From assembly GCA_900550585.1 (NCBI GenBank), contig URST01000010.1, positions 1-39,800 on the forward strand: a stretch of 39,800 nucleotides of DNA, in the 5' to 3' direction. Each line of letters begins with the position of its first letter. Position 1 is the first letter of the stretch. This document shows positions 20,489 to 29,078 of this stretch, in pieces. The position numbers and the translations under genes were made by a program. Source of the stretch: an uncultured Eubacteriales bacterium (GTDB lineage: Bacteria > Bacillota > Clostridia > Oscillospirales > Oscillospiraceae). The notes under the pieces are model-generated. The model did no database searches and was not told where the DNA came from. It saw only the letters and a list, made by a program, of their open reading frames with translations.

Positions 20489-21702
20489 TCTTTGACCGGG
20501 CAATCAACGGCCCCAGGGCGTCGATTGAGACGCGGACGCTCTCCTCAGAGGAGCTAGGGCGGTTCTTCAAGGACCTGTTCCTGTCCGGGGAAGACGTGGA
20601 AACGGGCCAGGGGACCGCGGAGCGGCTCTCCCCAGTGGCGGCCGCCCACCGCATCCTCAGCAACTCCTTCGGGCTGATCCCCTTCGCCACCTACACCAAG
20701 GACGGGGACGCCCGGAAGGCGGTGCATGACCCGGCGCTGGACCGGCTGCTGAAGGTGCGGCCCAACGAGCGCATGTCCCCCTTCCTGTGCCAGAAGCTCA
20801 TCATGTCCAACGCTTTCTGGAACGGTTTCGGGGCCTGCTGGAACCGGCGGGACGAGGGCGGCCGACTGGTGGCCCGCATCCCTCTGCCCACGGAGTGCTG
20901 CTCCATCCGCAAGGACCGGGAGAGCGGGCATTACTGGTACGACTACAACGTGGACGGCTGGCAGCGCACCTTTGCCCCCTATGAGCTCTCCTTACTGTTT
21001 TTCGAGACCTATGACGGCACCCGGGGGAGGGGACTGTTGGAGCTGGCTAGGGAGACCATCGCTATGGACGCCATGGCACAGCGGTACGAGCGGAAATTCT
21101 ATCAGAACGGGGCCCGCCTTTCCGGTGTGCTGGAGGTGGACACCGACGCCAAGCCGGCCACCCGGCAGAAGCTTAAGGACGAGTTTCGCGGCTACGCCTC
21201 CGACGACGCCTTCGCGGTGGCGGTGCTGGACCACGGCATGAAGTTCACCCCCCTGGGCCTCTCCCAGAGCGACGCCCAGTATATTGAGAGCCGCGCATTC
21301 ACGGTGGAGGAGATCGCCCGGTTTACTGGCATCCCCAAGCACATGCTGCAGACCGGCAAGGAGAGCTATGACTCCAACGCCCAGCAGCGGCAGAACTACG
21401 TCACCGACACCCTGCTGCCCTATGTGGTGCAGTGGGAGCAGGAGGACGGCTATAAGGCCATTCCCCCGGACAAGCGGGACGGGGAGGGCTGGTACATGCG
21501 GGGCAATGTGGCGGTACTCCTACGGGGTGACGACCTGACCCGCAGCCAATTCTATGAGCGGATGGTCCGCAACACGATTTACAACCCGGACGAATGCCGT
21601 GCCCTGGAGGAAAAGTCACCCATCCCCGGCGGCCTGGGCCAGGAGTTCCTGGTTTCCAAGAATCTGGCCTCTCTGGGGGCCGTGCTGAAAGGAGAGAAAT
21701 AG
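20485..21702 (+). CDS. Portal protein (HK97 family)
   Basis: A 405-residue protein with the HK97 portal layout: HRILSNSFGLIPFATYT near the N-terminus, LLKVRPNERMSPFLCQKL, then FYQNGARLSGVLEVD and the conserved RAFTVEEIARFTGIPKHML. Twelve copies form the ring through which DNA passes. ATG 20485 overlaps the preceding stop and follows AGAGGGGG. Confidence 0.94.
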   Translation: MIFDRAINGPRASIETRTLSSEELGRFFKDLFLSGEDVETGQGTAERLSPVAAAHRILSNSFGLIPFATYTKDGDARKAVHDPALDRLLKVRPNERMSPFLCQKLIMSNAFWNGFGACWNRRDEGGRLVARIPLPTECCSIRKDRESGHYWYDYNVDGWQRTFAPYELSLLFFETYDGTRGRGLLELARETIAMDAMAQRYERKFYQNGARLSGVLEVDTDAKPATRQKLKDEFRGYASDDAFAVAVLDHGMKFTPLGLSQSDAQYIESRAFTVEEIARFTGIPKHMLQTGKESYDSNAQQRQNYVTDTLLPYVVQWEQEDGYKAIPPDKRDGEGWYMRGNVAVLLRGDDLTRSQFYERMVRNTIYNPDECRALEEKSPIPGGLGQEFLVSKNLASLGAVLKGEK

Positions 21703-22407
21703 ATGGATGTAAACCTGAGAGGCGAGCTGTGGGACAACGACTCGGCCGACATCCTGCGCTGGTGGGGATGGAGGGACATCACGGCCCCCATGGACATCCA
21801 GGCCGCGCTGGACGCGGCGGACGGCGAAGAGGTGACGCTGCTGATCAACTCGCCCGGGGGCGACATGAGCGTGGGACTGGAGATCCGCTCCATGCTGCGG
21901 CGGTATACCGGCAAGACCACCGCGCTGTTCCAGGGCCTTGGGGCCAGCGCGGCCACCCTGGTAGCCACCGGCTGCCAGGTGATCCAGAGCGAGCCGGGGG
22001 CCCTCTTGTGCTACCACAACCCCGCCGGCGGCGCGGAGGGGGATTACCGGGCTATGCGTCGGTCAGCCGAGGCCCTGCGCAACGCCCGGGACTGCATCCT
22101 GGAGGTCTACACCGCCCGGGGCGGCGGCAAGACCCGGGAGGAACTGGTCTCCCTCATGGACAAGGACATCTGGATCACCCCCACCCAGGCCAGGGAGTAC
22201 GGCCTGATCGACGAGATTGTGGGGACAGCCCAGGAGCCGGAGGAGGACCCGGCGGCCTTTGTGGCCGGAGCAGGGCGGCGTATCCGGCTGACGGCGGCCA
22301 TGCGGGAGCAGTACCAGGCCCATGTGGCGGCCGAGCGGGCCGGGACGGCCCGGAAGGAACAGGCGGAGCGTACCCTGGCACGGCTCAGGGTGCTCGCAAA
22401 TTATTGA
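21703..22407 (+). CDS. Prohead protease, ClpP-like
   Basis: A 234-residue protein of the ClpP/crotonase fold: LLINSPGGDMSVG forms the oxyanion strand, GLGASAATL carries the catalytic Ser82, and LLCYHNPAGGA the His105. It matures the capsid by removing scaffold segments. The ATG abuts the portal stop and follows AAAGGAGAG. The C-terminal ~40 residues are a charged helix. Confidence 0.92.
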   Translation: MDVNLRGELWDNDSADILRWWGWRDITAPMDIQAALDAADGEEVTLLINSPGGDMSVGLEIRSMLRRYTGKTTALFQGLGASAATLVATGCQVIQSEPGALLCYHNPAGGAEGDYRAMRRSAEALRNARDCILEVYTARGGGKTREELVSLMDKDIWITPTQAREYGLIDEIVGTAQEPEEDPAAFVAGAGRRIRLTAAMREQYQAHVAAERAGTARKEQAERTLARLRVLANY

Positions 22408-22430
22408 GTGAACCGGAAAGGAGAAACAGC

Positions 22431-23717
22431 ATGGATTTTATGGAGAAGATTACCGAGCTCCGGGCCAAAAAGAAGGCGCTGAAGGACCAGGCCGACGCCC
22501 TAGTGGTGGAGGACAAGCTCACGGAGGCGACCGCCCTGGCCGACCAGATGGAGGAGATTAACCGCTCGATCAGCGGCCTGGAGGCCCTGGCCAAGGCCAG
22601 CCACGAGGAGGCGGAGCCTGTCTATGACGGCGTGCTCCACGGCGGCAAGCCCAAGGACGGGGGCAAGGGAGAGGACAAGCCCTTTGCTTCCCTGGGCGAG
22701 CAGCTCCAGGCCGTCTATAACTTCCGCAAGAACCACGTGGAGGACAAGCGCCTCCAGAGAGTGAACAACGCGGTGCTGGGCGCCAACGAGGCCAGCGGCG
22801 CCGACGGCGGCTTTGCCATTCAAACCGACTTCGCCGGGATGATCCTGGAGAGCGCCGTCCATCAGAGCCCCCTGCTCAACCGGCTGGACCGCTACACCTG
22901 CTCCAGCGCGGCCAACTCCATGCGGTGGATCTCCGCCGACGAGACCGACGTGAGCAAGAGCGTGTTCGGCGGCATCCAGATGTACTGGGCCGCCGAGGCG
23001 GCCACGGTGGCGGCCAGCAAGCCCCAGTTCCGGGAAATGAAGATGGATCTGGAGAAGATGATGGGCTTCCTCTACTGCACCGACGAGATGCTGAGCGACG
23101 CCGCCTTCATGTCCAGCTTCGCGGGCCCCTCCTTCGCCCTGGCCGGCGACCGCCTGCTCACCGAGGGCGTGATCTCCGGCGACGGCGTGGGCAAGCCCCT
23201 GGGCCTGCTCCACTCCAAGGCGCTGATTGAGGTGGCCAAGGAGGCCAGCCAGGAGGCTGGCACCTTCGTGGGCGCGAATGCCATCAAGATGCAGGCCAGG
23301 GCCATGCCCAGGGGCCGGGAGCGGCTGGTGTGGCTGATGCACCCCGACCTGGAGGAGCAGCTCCCCTACCTGTCTATCCAGAGCGGCGAGGCGGCCAAGT
23401 TCCTGTGGAACCCCGAGGGCGGCCTGGGCAACTTCGACACCCAGCGGGTGCTCAACAAGCCAGTGCTGTTTGAGGATAGCTGTTCCGCCCTGGGCACCAA
23501 GGGCGACCTCCTGCTGGTCGACCCCTATATGTATATCCTGCTCACCAAGGGCACCGTCAAGCAGGACTGGTCCATCCACGTGGAGTTCCTGACCGATCAG
23601 AACTGCTTCCGGGTGGTGTTCCGCTGCAACGGCGCGCCCAAAGTTAACAAGCCCACGACCATCAAGAACAGCAGCAAGGCCCGCAGCCCATTCGTGGCGC
23701 TGGCAGACCGCAAGTAA
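22431..23717 (+). CDS. Major capsid protein (HK97 family) with N-terminal delta domain
   Basis: A 428-residue protein. Residues 1-~110 are a coiled-coil scaffold segment (MEKITELRAKKKALKDQADA) that the protease should remove; the HK97 fold starts near GGFAIQTDFAGMIL and includes PQFREMKMDLEKMMGF, DRLLTEGVISGDGVGKPLG and FRVVFRCNGAP. Start ATG follows GGAAAGGAGAAAC. Codon use is very GC-rich. Confidence 0.95.
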   Translation: MDFMEKITELRAKKKALKDQADALVVEDKLTEATALADQMEEINRSISGLEALAKASHEEAEPVYDGVLHGGKPKDGGKGEDKPFASLGEQLQAVYNFRKNHVEDKRLQRVNNAVLGANEASGADGGFAIQTDFAGMILESAVHQSPLLNRLDRYTCSSAANSMRWISADETDVSKSVFGGIQMYWAAEAATVAASKPQFREMKMDLEKMMGFLYCTDEMLSDAAFMSSFAGPSFALAGDRLLTEGVISGDGVGKPLGLLHSKALIEVAKEASQEAGTFVGANAIKMQARAMPRGRERLVWLMHPDLEEQLPYLSIQSGEAAKFLWNPEGGLGNFDTQRVLNKPVLFEDSCSALGTKGDLLLVDPYMYILLTKGTVKQDWSIHVEFLTDQNCFRVVFRCNGAPKVNKPTTIKNSSKARSPFVALADRK

Positions 23718-23731
23718 GGAAGGAGCAGAGC

Positions 23732-24142
23732 ATGAAGCGTATTTCGGAAGCACTGGCGTTTCAGAACGTCCTGGCCCCCCAGAGCGTGGCGGCCTCCACC
23801 GACAAGACGACCGCCTATGTGGATGTGTCCGGGGTGGAGGAGATTGTGTTCCTGGTGTCTGCCGCCGCCCTGGGCAAGGGGAAGGGACTGACGGTCTCCC
23901 TGCTGGCCTCCGGCGACAGCGGCGGGGCTGGAGCGGAGGAGATCGGCAAGGCTACCTTCACCGACGGCGTGGGCACCGCCCCCCAGCTTGCGGTGGTGAC
24001 GTACAAGGTGAGCGCCCTCAATGGGCGGTATGTAGCTGTTAAGTTCCGTCATGACGCGGCGGACGGGGTGGTCTGCGGCGTGGCGGCGGTCGCCTCCGGG
24101 CTCTATCTGCCTGCGGCCAACGGCTGGAGCCTAGTGGTTTAA
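23732..24142 (+). CDS. Hypothetical head protein, possible decoration protein
   Basis: A 136-residue protein, beta-rich (VDVSGVEEIVFLVSAAALG, LNGRYVAVKFRH), between capsid and connector genes. Size and place suggest a capsid decoration or head-stabilising protein; no family recognised. ATG follows AAGGAGCAGAGC. Confidence 0.6.
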   Translation: MKRISEALAFQNVLAPQSVAASTDKTTAYVDVSGVEEIVFLVSAAALGKGKGLTVSLLASGDSGGAGAEEIGKATFTDGVGTAPQLAVVTYKVSALNGRYVAVKFRHDAADGVVCGVAAVASGLYLPAANGWSLVV

Positions 24143-24143
24143 T

Positions 24144-24446
24144 ATGGATTTGACGGAGGAGCGGCTGGACAGGCTGCTGGCCTACTGCCGCATCGAGGAG
24201 CCGACGCCGGAGGAGCTGGCCACCCTGGAGGGCCTGTATGACGCGGCGGTGGGTTACCTGGAGGGGGCTGGGATCTCCCAGCCCCCCGCCGGGACCCCCA
24301 GGGCCGCCCAGTACGACCTGTGTGTCAACTGCATGGTCCTGGACGGCTTCGACCAGCGGGAGGCCAGGACGGCCACGGCGGGGGACAACCCGGCCTTCCG
24401 GCGGATGCTCACCCAGCTCAAGCTGTCCGAGCCGAAGGAGGTGTGA
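24144..24446 (+). CDS. Head-tail connector protein (gp6-like)
   Basis: A 100-residue all-helical protein (RLDRLLAYCRIEEPTPEEL, LEGLYDAAVGYLEGAGI) of the HK97 gp6/phage_connect type that forms the ring under the portal. It starts just after the preceding stop and precedes the head-closure gene by three bases. Confidence 0.82.
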   Translation: MDLTEERLDRLLAYCRIEEPTPEELATLEGLYDAAVGYLEGAGISQPPAGTPRAAQYDLCVNCMVLDGFDQREARTATAGDNPAFRRMLTQLKLSEPKEV

Positions 24447-24449
24447 CCC

Positions 24450-24824
24450 ATGGCTAAGAGCGCCCAGGCGGGAGAGCTGCGCACCAGGATCATGGTCTTC
24501 GACCTGCCAAGGAACGAGCGCGGCGAGGTGCTGAAGGACGCCGACGGCTACGAGGTCACCGAGCCGGTCAATGTGTTCGGCAGCGGGGCCACCAGGCAGT
24601 GCAAGTGGGTCAACGCCTGGGGCAGCGAGGTCTATGCCGCCCGCCAGGCGGGGGTGACCGAGCCGGCCACCCTCACCCTGCGGTACACCCTCAGGCTCAC
24701 CACCACCTGCCTGATCTACCGGGGGAAGGACCCCAGGCCCTACGAGGTGATCTCCGTCAACGATGTGGAGGACCGCCACACCTGGCTGGAGGTCAAGGTC
24801 CAGCGAAAGGCGGCGGTGAGATGA
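24450..24824 (+). CDS. Head closure / head-tail joining protein
   Basis: A 124-residue beta-rich protein: GELRTRIMVFDLP, TRQCKWVNAWGSEVY, TLTLRYTLRLTTTCLIY and YEVISVNDVEDRHTWLEV. This is the phage_H_T_join (SPP1 gp16-like) pattern. It seals the connector after packaging. It overlaps the next gene by ATGA. Confidence 0.82.
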   Translation: MAKSAQAGELRTRIMVFDLPRNERGEVLKDADGYEVTEPVNVFGSGATRQCKWVNAWGSEVYAARQAGVTEPATLTLRYTLRLTTTCLIYRGKDPRPYEVISVNDVEDRHTWLEVKVQRKAAVR

Positions 24825-25171
24825 CCCTGAACCAGCGCATCATCGGGGCCCTGGAGCCCCTCGGCCTGCCCGTGGTGCCCGACGTGGACACCCTGCATCG
24901 GGATCGGTGCTTCGTCTTCCAGTACGACGAGGGCCCCACCGCGTTCTGCGACGACAGACCGTGGCTGCGCACCTTCCAGATCCAAGTCCACCTGTTCCTC
25001 CCCTTGGGGGAGAACGGCCTGGCCCTGGTGGAGAGGGCGGCACGGGCCCTGCTGGCGGCGGGCCTTGGCCCTGTGGACGTGGTGGACGCCACCGACGATG
25101 GCGGCCAGCACAAGGTGCTGGAGTGCGAGGCCCAGGCCGTGGAGACGGAGGAGGGGCTAGCATGGCTCTGA
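24821..25171 (+). CDS. Tail completion/terminator-like protein
   Basis: A 116-residue protein beginning MTLNQRIIGALEPLGLPVVP and continuing QVHLFLPLGENGLALVERAA, the layout of small tail completion (DUF3168-like) proteins. It shares start/stop overlaps with both neighbours. Order with the gp10 homologue is swapped relative to HK97, as in many Firmicute phages. Confidence 0.7.
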   Translation: MTLNQRIIGALEPLGLPVVPDVDTLHRDRCFVFQYDEGPTAFCDDRPWLRTFQIQVHLFLPLGENGLALVERAARALLAAGLGPVDVVDATDDGGQHKVLECEAQAVETEEGLAWL

Positions 25172-25521
25172 TCCCCATCGGCGAGCTGGCGGGCGCCGTG
25201 GCCGACGCCCTGGAAGAAGAGGGCGATGAGATCCGGCAGTCCCTGGACGAGATCCTGGCCCATGCCGCCAACGACCTGAAGAAGTTGCTGACCGCCCGCA
25301 GCCCCAGGGACACCGGGGCCTATGCCAGAGGCTGGCGGCGCAAAAGCGAGACCCGGCGGGGGAAGAAGGTCTGGGTGGTCTATAACGTCGCCAAACCCTG
25401 GCTCACCTGGGTAGTGGAGTACGGCGATCGCACCCGGGGCGGCAAGAACCTCATCAGCCGGTCCATCGACGACGAGGTGGAGAAGATCACGGCCGAGCTG
25501 ACGTCGAAGCTCGGGAAGTAA
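25162..25521 (+). CDS. HK97 gp10-family tail-component protein
   Basis: A 119-residue protein: helices DALEEEGDEIRQSLDEIL and HAANDLKKLLTARSPRDTGAYARGW (the conserved 'SP-DTG-L/Y-R' turn), then the strand VWVVYNVAKPWLTWVVEYG. Typical HK97-gp10_like domain. Start ATG 25162 overlaps the preceding gene. Confidence 0.87.
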   Translation: MALIPIGELAGAVADALEEEGDEIRQSLDEILAHAANDLKKLLTARSPRDTGAYARGWRRKSETRRGKKVWVVYNVAKPWLTWVVEYGDRTRGGKNLISRSIDDEVEKITAELTSKLGK

Positions 25522-25536
25522 GAAAGAGGTGTGACA

Positions 25537-26124
25537 ATGCCCACGAACAAAGCGAACAAGGTCAAATTCGGCCTGAAGAACGTCCATTACGCCCTGCTGA
25601 CGGCCGGAGAGGCCGGTGAGGTCACCTTTGCGACCCCTGTCCCCATCCCCGGCGCGGTGAACCTGTCCATGGAGGCCCAGGGCGAGACCAGTACCTTCTA
25701 CGCCGACGACATGGCCTACTATGTCACTGCCGCCAACGACGGCTACAGCGGCGATCTGGAGATCGCCGTGCTCCCGGACAGCTACCGTAAAGACGTGCTG
25801 GGGGAGAAGGAGGACGAGACTGACAAGATCCTGGTGGAGAACGTGACCGCTGAGCCAAAGCCCCACGCGCTGCTCTTCGAGTTCGCCGGTGACCAGAAAG
25901 CCGTCCGGCACGTGCTCTACAACTGCGCGGCCACCCGGCCCGACATCACCGGCTCCACCACCAACAAGAGCAAGGACCCCACCACTGAGAAGATCACCCT
26001 CACGGCGTCGCCCCTAGCAAATGGGAATATCCGGGCCAAGACCACGCCGGACACCCCGGACGAGAAATATAGCAACTGGTACAATGCCGTGTGGCAGCCG
26101 AAGACGCCCAGCGTGGGAGGCTGA
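25537..26124 (+). CDS. Major tail protein (phi13/TP901-1 type)
   Basis: A 195-residue protein: KVKFGLKNVHYALLT, PGAVNLSMEAQGETSTFYAD, a long strand region, then KPHALLFEFAGDQKAVRHV and EKITLTASPLANGNIRAKT. This is the pattern of the phi13-family tube protein. It forms the tail tube. ATG 25537 follows AAAGAGGTGTGAC. Confidence 0.87.
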   Translation: MPTNKANKVKFGLKNVHYALLTAGEAGEVTFATPVPIPGAVNLSMEAQGETSTFYADDMAYYVTAANDGYSGDLEIAVLPDSYRKDVLGEKEDETDKILVENVTAEPKPHALLFEFAGDQKAVRHVLYNCAATRPDITGSTTNKSKDPTTEKITLTASPLANGNIRAKTTPDTPDEKYSNWYNAVWQPKTPSVGG

Positions 26125-26126
26125 CC

Positions 26127-26501
26127 ATGGAGCGGACGATCCATATCGACGGCCGTGACGTGCCCTTCCGGGCCACGGCGGCCATCCCCCGGCTGTACCG
26201 CATCAAGTTCGGCCGGGACATCATGCAGGATATGAAGGCCATCCAGAAGGCCGTGGACAAGGCGGAGAAGGGTCAGGGGCCCATCCCGCCCAAGCTGCTG
26301 GAGGTCTTTGAGAACGTGGCCTATCTGATGGCCCGGCATGCAGACCAGGAGATGAAGGAGCGCACGGTGGAGGACTGGCTGGACGGCTTCGATACCTTCT
26401 CCATCTACTCGGTCTTTCCGGAGCTGATGGAGCTCTGGCGGGCCAACAACCAGACCCTGGTGGAAAGTAAAAAAAAACACGCCCCGTCGACCGGGAGATG
26501 A
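26127..26501 (+). CDS. Tail assembly chaperone G
   Basis: A 124-residue protein between the tail tube and tape measure genes (TAAIPRLYRIKFGRDIMQDM, VAYLMARHADQEM, WLDGFDTFSIYSVFPEL), the usual place and size of the gpG-type chaperone. Near its end a run of nine A's (26469-26477) lets ribosomes slip to the -1 frame and add the T domain. Confidence 0.86.
   Translation: MERTIHIDGRDVPFRATAAIPRLYRIKFGRDIMQDMKAIQKAVDKAEKGQGPIPPKLLEVFENVAYLMARHADQEMKERTVEDWLDGFDTFSIYSVFPELMELWRANNQTLVESKKKHAPSTGR
26469..26477 (+). promoter_or_regulatory. Programmed -1 frameshift slippery site (A9)
   Basis: Zero-frame reading is AAA AAA AAA CAC; after a -1 slip it becomes AAA AAA ACA CGC. The -1 frame has a stop at 26468-26470 and is open from 26471 to TAG 26660-26662, so fusion is only possible through this run. 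This is the expected geometry of the G/GT tail-chaperone frameshift. Confidence 0.85.
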
Positions 26502-26662
26502 CCACTGCGCTGTTCCTTTTGAGGGCAGCGCAGTTGGGTATCCCCATGGGCGACCTGGAGTTGCTCACCATCGGCATGGTCACCGACATGCTGGTGGAGG
26601 CGGGCAACGATGAGTGTGACTATGAGCAGCTGGCTACGCAGGAAGACTTTGATAAATTTTAG
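26471..26662 (+). CDS. T extension of the tail assembly chaperone (GT fusion by -1 frameshift)
   Basis: Read in the -1 frame after the A-run, this adds about 61 residues (MTTALFLLRAAQLGIPMGDL, later DECDYEQLATQEDFDKF). The GT fusion would be ~178 residues. GT binds the tape measure and recruits tail tube subunits. The ATGA overlap at 26498-26501 could also allow separate translation from an internal ATG. Confidence 0.8.
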   Translation, partial: KKTRPVDREMTTALFLLRAAQLGIPMGDLELLTIGMVTDMLVEAGNDECDYEQLATQEDFDKF

Positions 26663-26673
26663 GAGGTGCGCGC

Positions 26674-28686
26674 ATGGCAAATCGGGTAAAGGGCATCACC
26701 GTCGAGATCGGCGGCGATACCACCAAACTGGACAAGGCCCTGGCGGGCACCAATAAGCAGCTCACCACCACCCAGAAGTCTTTGAAGGACGTTGAGCGAC
26801 TGCTCAAGCTGGACCCAGGCAACACCGAACTGCTGGAGCAGAAGCAGCGGCTCCTGGCCCAGGCGGCCGAAGCATCGGCCCAGAGGCTGGACACACTGCG
26901 CCAGGCCGCCCAGAGCGCGGACAAGGCGCTCCAGCGTGGGCAGGCGTACCAGGAGAAGTATGAGCCGCTGAAGGCAGAACTGGACGGGGTGGCGGCCTCC
27001 ATGAAGGGCCTGGAGGCCAACGCCGCGTCCATGCAGGCCAAGCTGGAGGCTGGGCAGATCTCCACCGAGCAGTACGACGCCTTCAACAAAAAGCTTCAGG
27101 ACACGAAAAAACGGCACAAAGAGCTTCAGCAGGCCGTCAAAGACCTGGACAATGAGTTCAAGGGAGCCCGTATGGACCAGAGCCAGTACGACGCGCTCCA
27201 ACGTGAACTCGCGGAGAGCGAGAAAAAGGCCAAGGACGCGGAGGATGCGTTCCGAAAATGTGCCAGCGGGATGGATGAAATGGGCCGAAAAGCTCAGCTT
27301 GTATCGGATAAGACGGCTGAATTGGCATCCTCCACAAAAGGCATATCCGTTGCAGCTGGAGGCGCTGTCGGAGGCCTCGTTGCGATGGCTGTTAATGCAG
27401 GCAAAAGTGCAGATGATATCAACACGCTTGCAAAGCAAACCGGGCTGTCTACGGAACAGATCCAGAAGTTCCAATATGCGACCGACATTATCGATGTATC
27501 GATGGATACGCTGACTGGAACGATGGCGAAGCTTATAAAAAACATGGCGAACGCGCAAAAGGGATCGGGTGACGCTAAGGCTGCTTTTGATGCGCTTGGA
27601 ATTTCTGTTGTTGATCAGAATGGGGTACTACGCGATAATCAGGAGGTATTCGATCAAGCGATAGAAGCGCTCGGAAGGATGAACGACGAGACTCAGCGTG
27701 ACGCCTACGCGATGCAGATATTCGGGAAGAGCGCACAGGACCTGAACCCGCTCATTCTGGGCGGCGCGGATGCCCTTAAGCAGCTTGGGAAAGAGGCGGA
27801 AGATGCAGGGTTGATCCTGTCACAGGATGCCCTGGACAGTGCGAATGAGTTTAATGACGCGATTGACAGTCTGAAGGCGACTGCTACAGGAACCTTTGCA
27901 TCCGTAGGAACCGAGATCGCCACTATGCTTATACCAGTTATGCAAGATTTGGGTGACGGGTTGAAGCAAATTATGGAGTGGTTCAGGGGGCTGGATGAAT
28001 CGCAGTTAAACATGATTTTTACAGTGGGGCTTGTTGTTGGTGCAATCAGCCCGGCTCTATCTCTTATCAGTAAAATATCCAACGCAATGTCCGGATTACT
28101 TGACGTGTTCAGTAAGTTGGGCGCAAAGGGTACAATCGTACTTTTTGCAATCGGCGCAATATTAACCATTGTTACGCAGCTTATGAGTGCTTGGGATGAT
28201 ATGAGCCAGTTTGAAAAAATCGTCTCTGTGCTCGGGCTTATAGCTGCGGCAGCTATTACGGCAGCGATTGCGCTTGGCGCATTCCAGTCCGCCGCGACGC
28301 TCGGTATTGCGGCCGCTGGGATCGTGGCCGGAATAGTGGCAATTACAGCCGCAATTAACTCTGCCAATAAACGAGCGGAGCGTGCCGCCGCCTATAACAA
28401 AACAATGGGTATCAGGTCTGAGTCGGGCGTACCCGGTCTCGCAAATGGCGCTGTCGTACCTCCTAATCAGCCGTTTCTCGCCATGCTTGGGGACAACAAG
28501 AAGGAAACGGAGGTTGTGTCCCCATATTCTACGATCAAGCAGGCGGCGGCTGACGCTTATGCGGAGCGCGGAGGGACTGGGGATCTCCATATCTATTTGC
28601 ATAAGGGCGGCGGTTTTATGCGGGAGTTTAAGTTCTCGCTGGACGGTGAGGCAAAACGACAGGGCGTGAAGCTGACGGAGGTATAA
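26674..28686 (+). CDS. Tail tape measure protein
   Basis: A 670-residue protein: N-terminal coiled coils with the characteristic start (VKGITVEIGGDTTKLDKALA, LKDVERLLKLDPGNTELLEQ), hydrophobic helices in the middle (AAAAITAAIALGAFQSAATL-like), and a C-terminal domain with LANGAVVPPNQPFLAMLGD. It sets tail length and enters the cell envelope at infection. Base use changes near 27240, from GC-rich codons to distinctly more AT-rich ones, within the gene. ATG follows AGGAGGTGCGCGC. Confidence 0.92.
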   Translation: MANRVKGITVEIGGDTTKLDKALAGTNKQLTTTQKSLKDVERLLKLDPGNTELLEQKQRLLAQAAEASAQRLDTLRQAAQSADKALQRGQAYQEKYEPLKAELDGVAASMKGLEANAASMQAKLEAGQISTEQYDAFNKKLQDTKKRHKELQQAVKDLDNEFKGARMDQSQYDALQRELAESEKKAKDAEDAFRKCASGMDEMGRKAQLVSDKTAELASSTKGISVAAGGAVGGLVAMAVNAGKSADDINTLAKQTGLSTEQIQKFQYATDIIDVSMDTLTGTMAKLIKNMANAQKGSGDAKAAFDALGISVVDQNGVLRDNQEVFDQAIEALGRMNDETQRDAYAMQIFGKSAQDLNPLILGGADALKQLGKEAEDAGLILSQDALDSANEFNDAIDSLKATATGTFASVGTEIATMLIPVMQDLGDGLKQIMEWFRGLDESQLNMIFTVGLVVGAISPALSLISKISNAMSGLLDVFSKLGAKGTIVLFAIGAILTIVTQLMSAWDDMSQFEKIVSVLGLIAAAAITAAIALGAFQSAATLGIAAAGIVAGIVAITAAINSANKRAERAAAYNKTMGIRSESGVPGLANGAVVPPNQPFLAMLGDNKKETEVVSPYSTIKQAAADAYAERGGTGDLHIYLHKGGGFMREFKFSLDGEAKRQGVKLTEV

Positions 28687-28688
28687 CT

Positions 28689-29078
28689 GTGTCTGTTTTG
28701 ATGGATGGCGTCACCTACAAAGTACGCGTAAAGGTCAATACGCTCCGGCGATCATTCCATATTGATGACGGGGACAATGCCGGGACCCTTATGTCAGGCA
28801 GATATGCGCGTGATATTGTGGGAACCTACTACGACTATTCGATGGAGGTAGAGCCGGACCCTTCGAGCCCGGGCGACTATGATGCGTTTTACACGGCAAT
28901 CAGCGCACCGGTAGACAGCCATATGATCTCCGTCCCGTTCGGGCAGGAGACCATGCAATTCGAAGCGATGGTCACATCCGGCTCGGACCAGAAGAAGGAC
29001 AGGGTGGGCGGCATAACACGCTGGACGGGCCTGTCCGTTAACTTCACTGCCATAGAGCCAAAGAGGGTGCCCACATGA
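28689..29078 (+). CDS. Distal tail-like / baseplate protein (129 aa)
   Basis: GTG 28689 follows GGAGGTATAACT. The beta-rich protein (YKVRVKVNTLRRSFHIDDGD, YDYSMEVEPDPSSPGDY, GITRWTGLSVNFTAIEP) lies right after the tape measure, where the distal tail protein is expected. It is shorter than most Dit proteins; it may be a minimal hub adaptor. Confidence 0.62.
   Translation: MSVLMDGVTYKVRVKVNTLRRSFHIDDGDNAGTLMSGRYARDIVGTYYDYSMEVEPDPSSPGDYDAFYTAISAPVDSHMISVPFGQETMQFEAMVTSGSDQKKDRVGGITRWTGLSVNFTAIEPKRVPT

Noticed and set aside
22500..23753. Leftward 417-codon open frame
   Set aside because: It is the antisense shadow of the GC-rich capsid gene; the rightward frame carries clear HK97 capsid motifs.
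24793..25911. Leftward 372-codon open frame
   Set aside because: Antisense shadow of the head-tail connector and tail tube genes; no ribosome site and a repetitive His/Gly/Arg-rich product.
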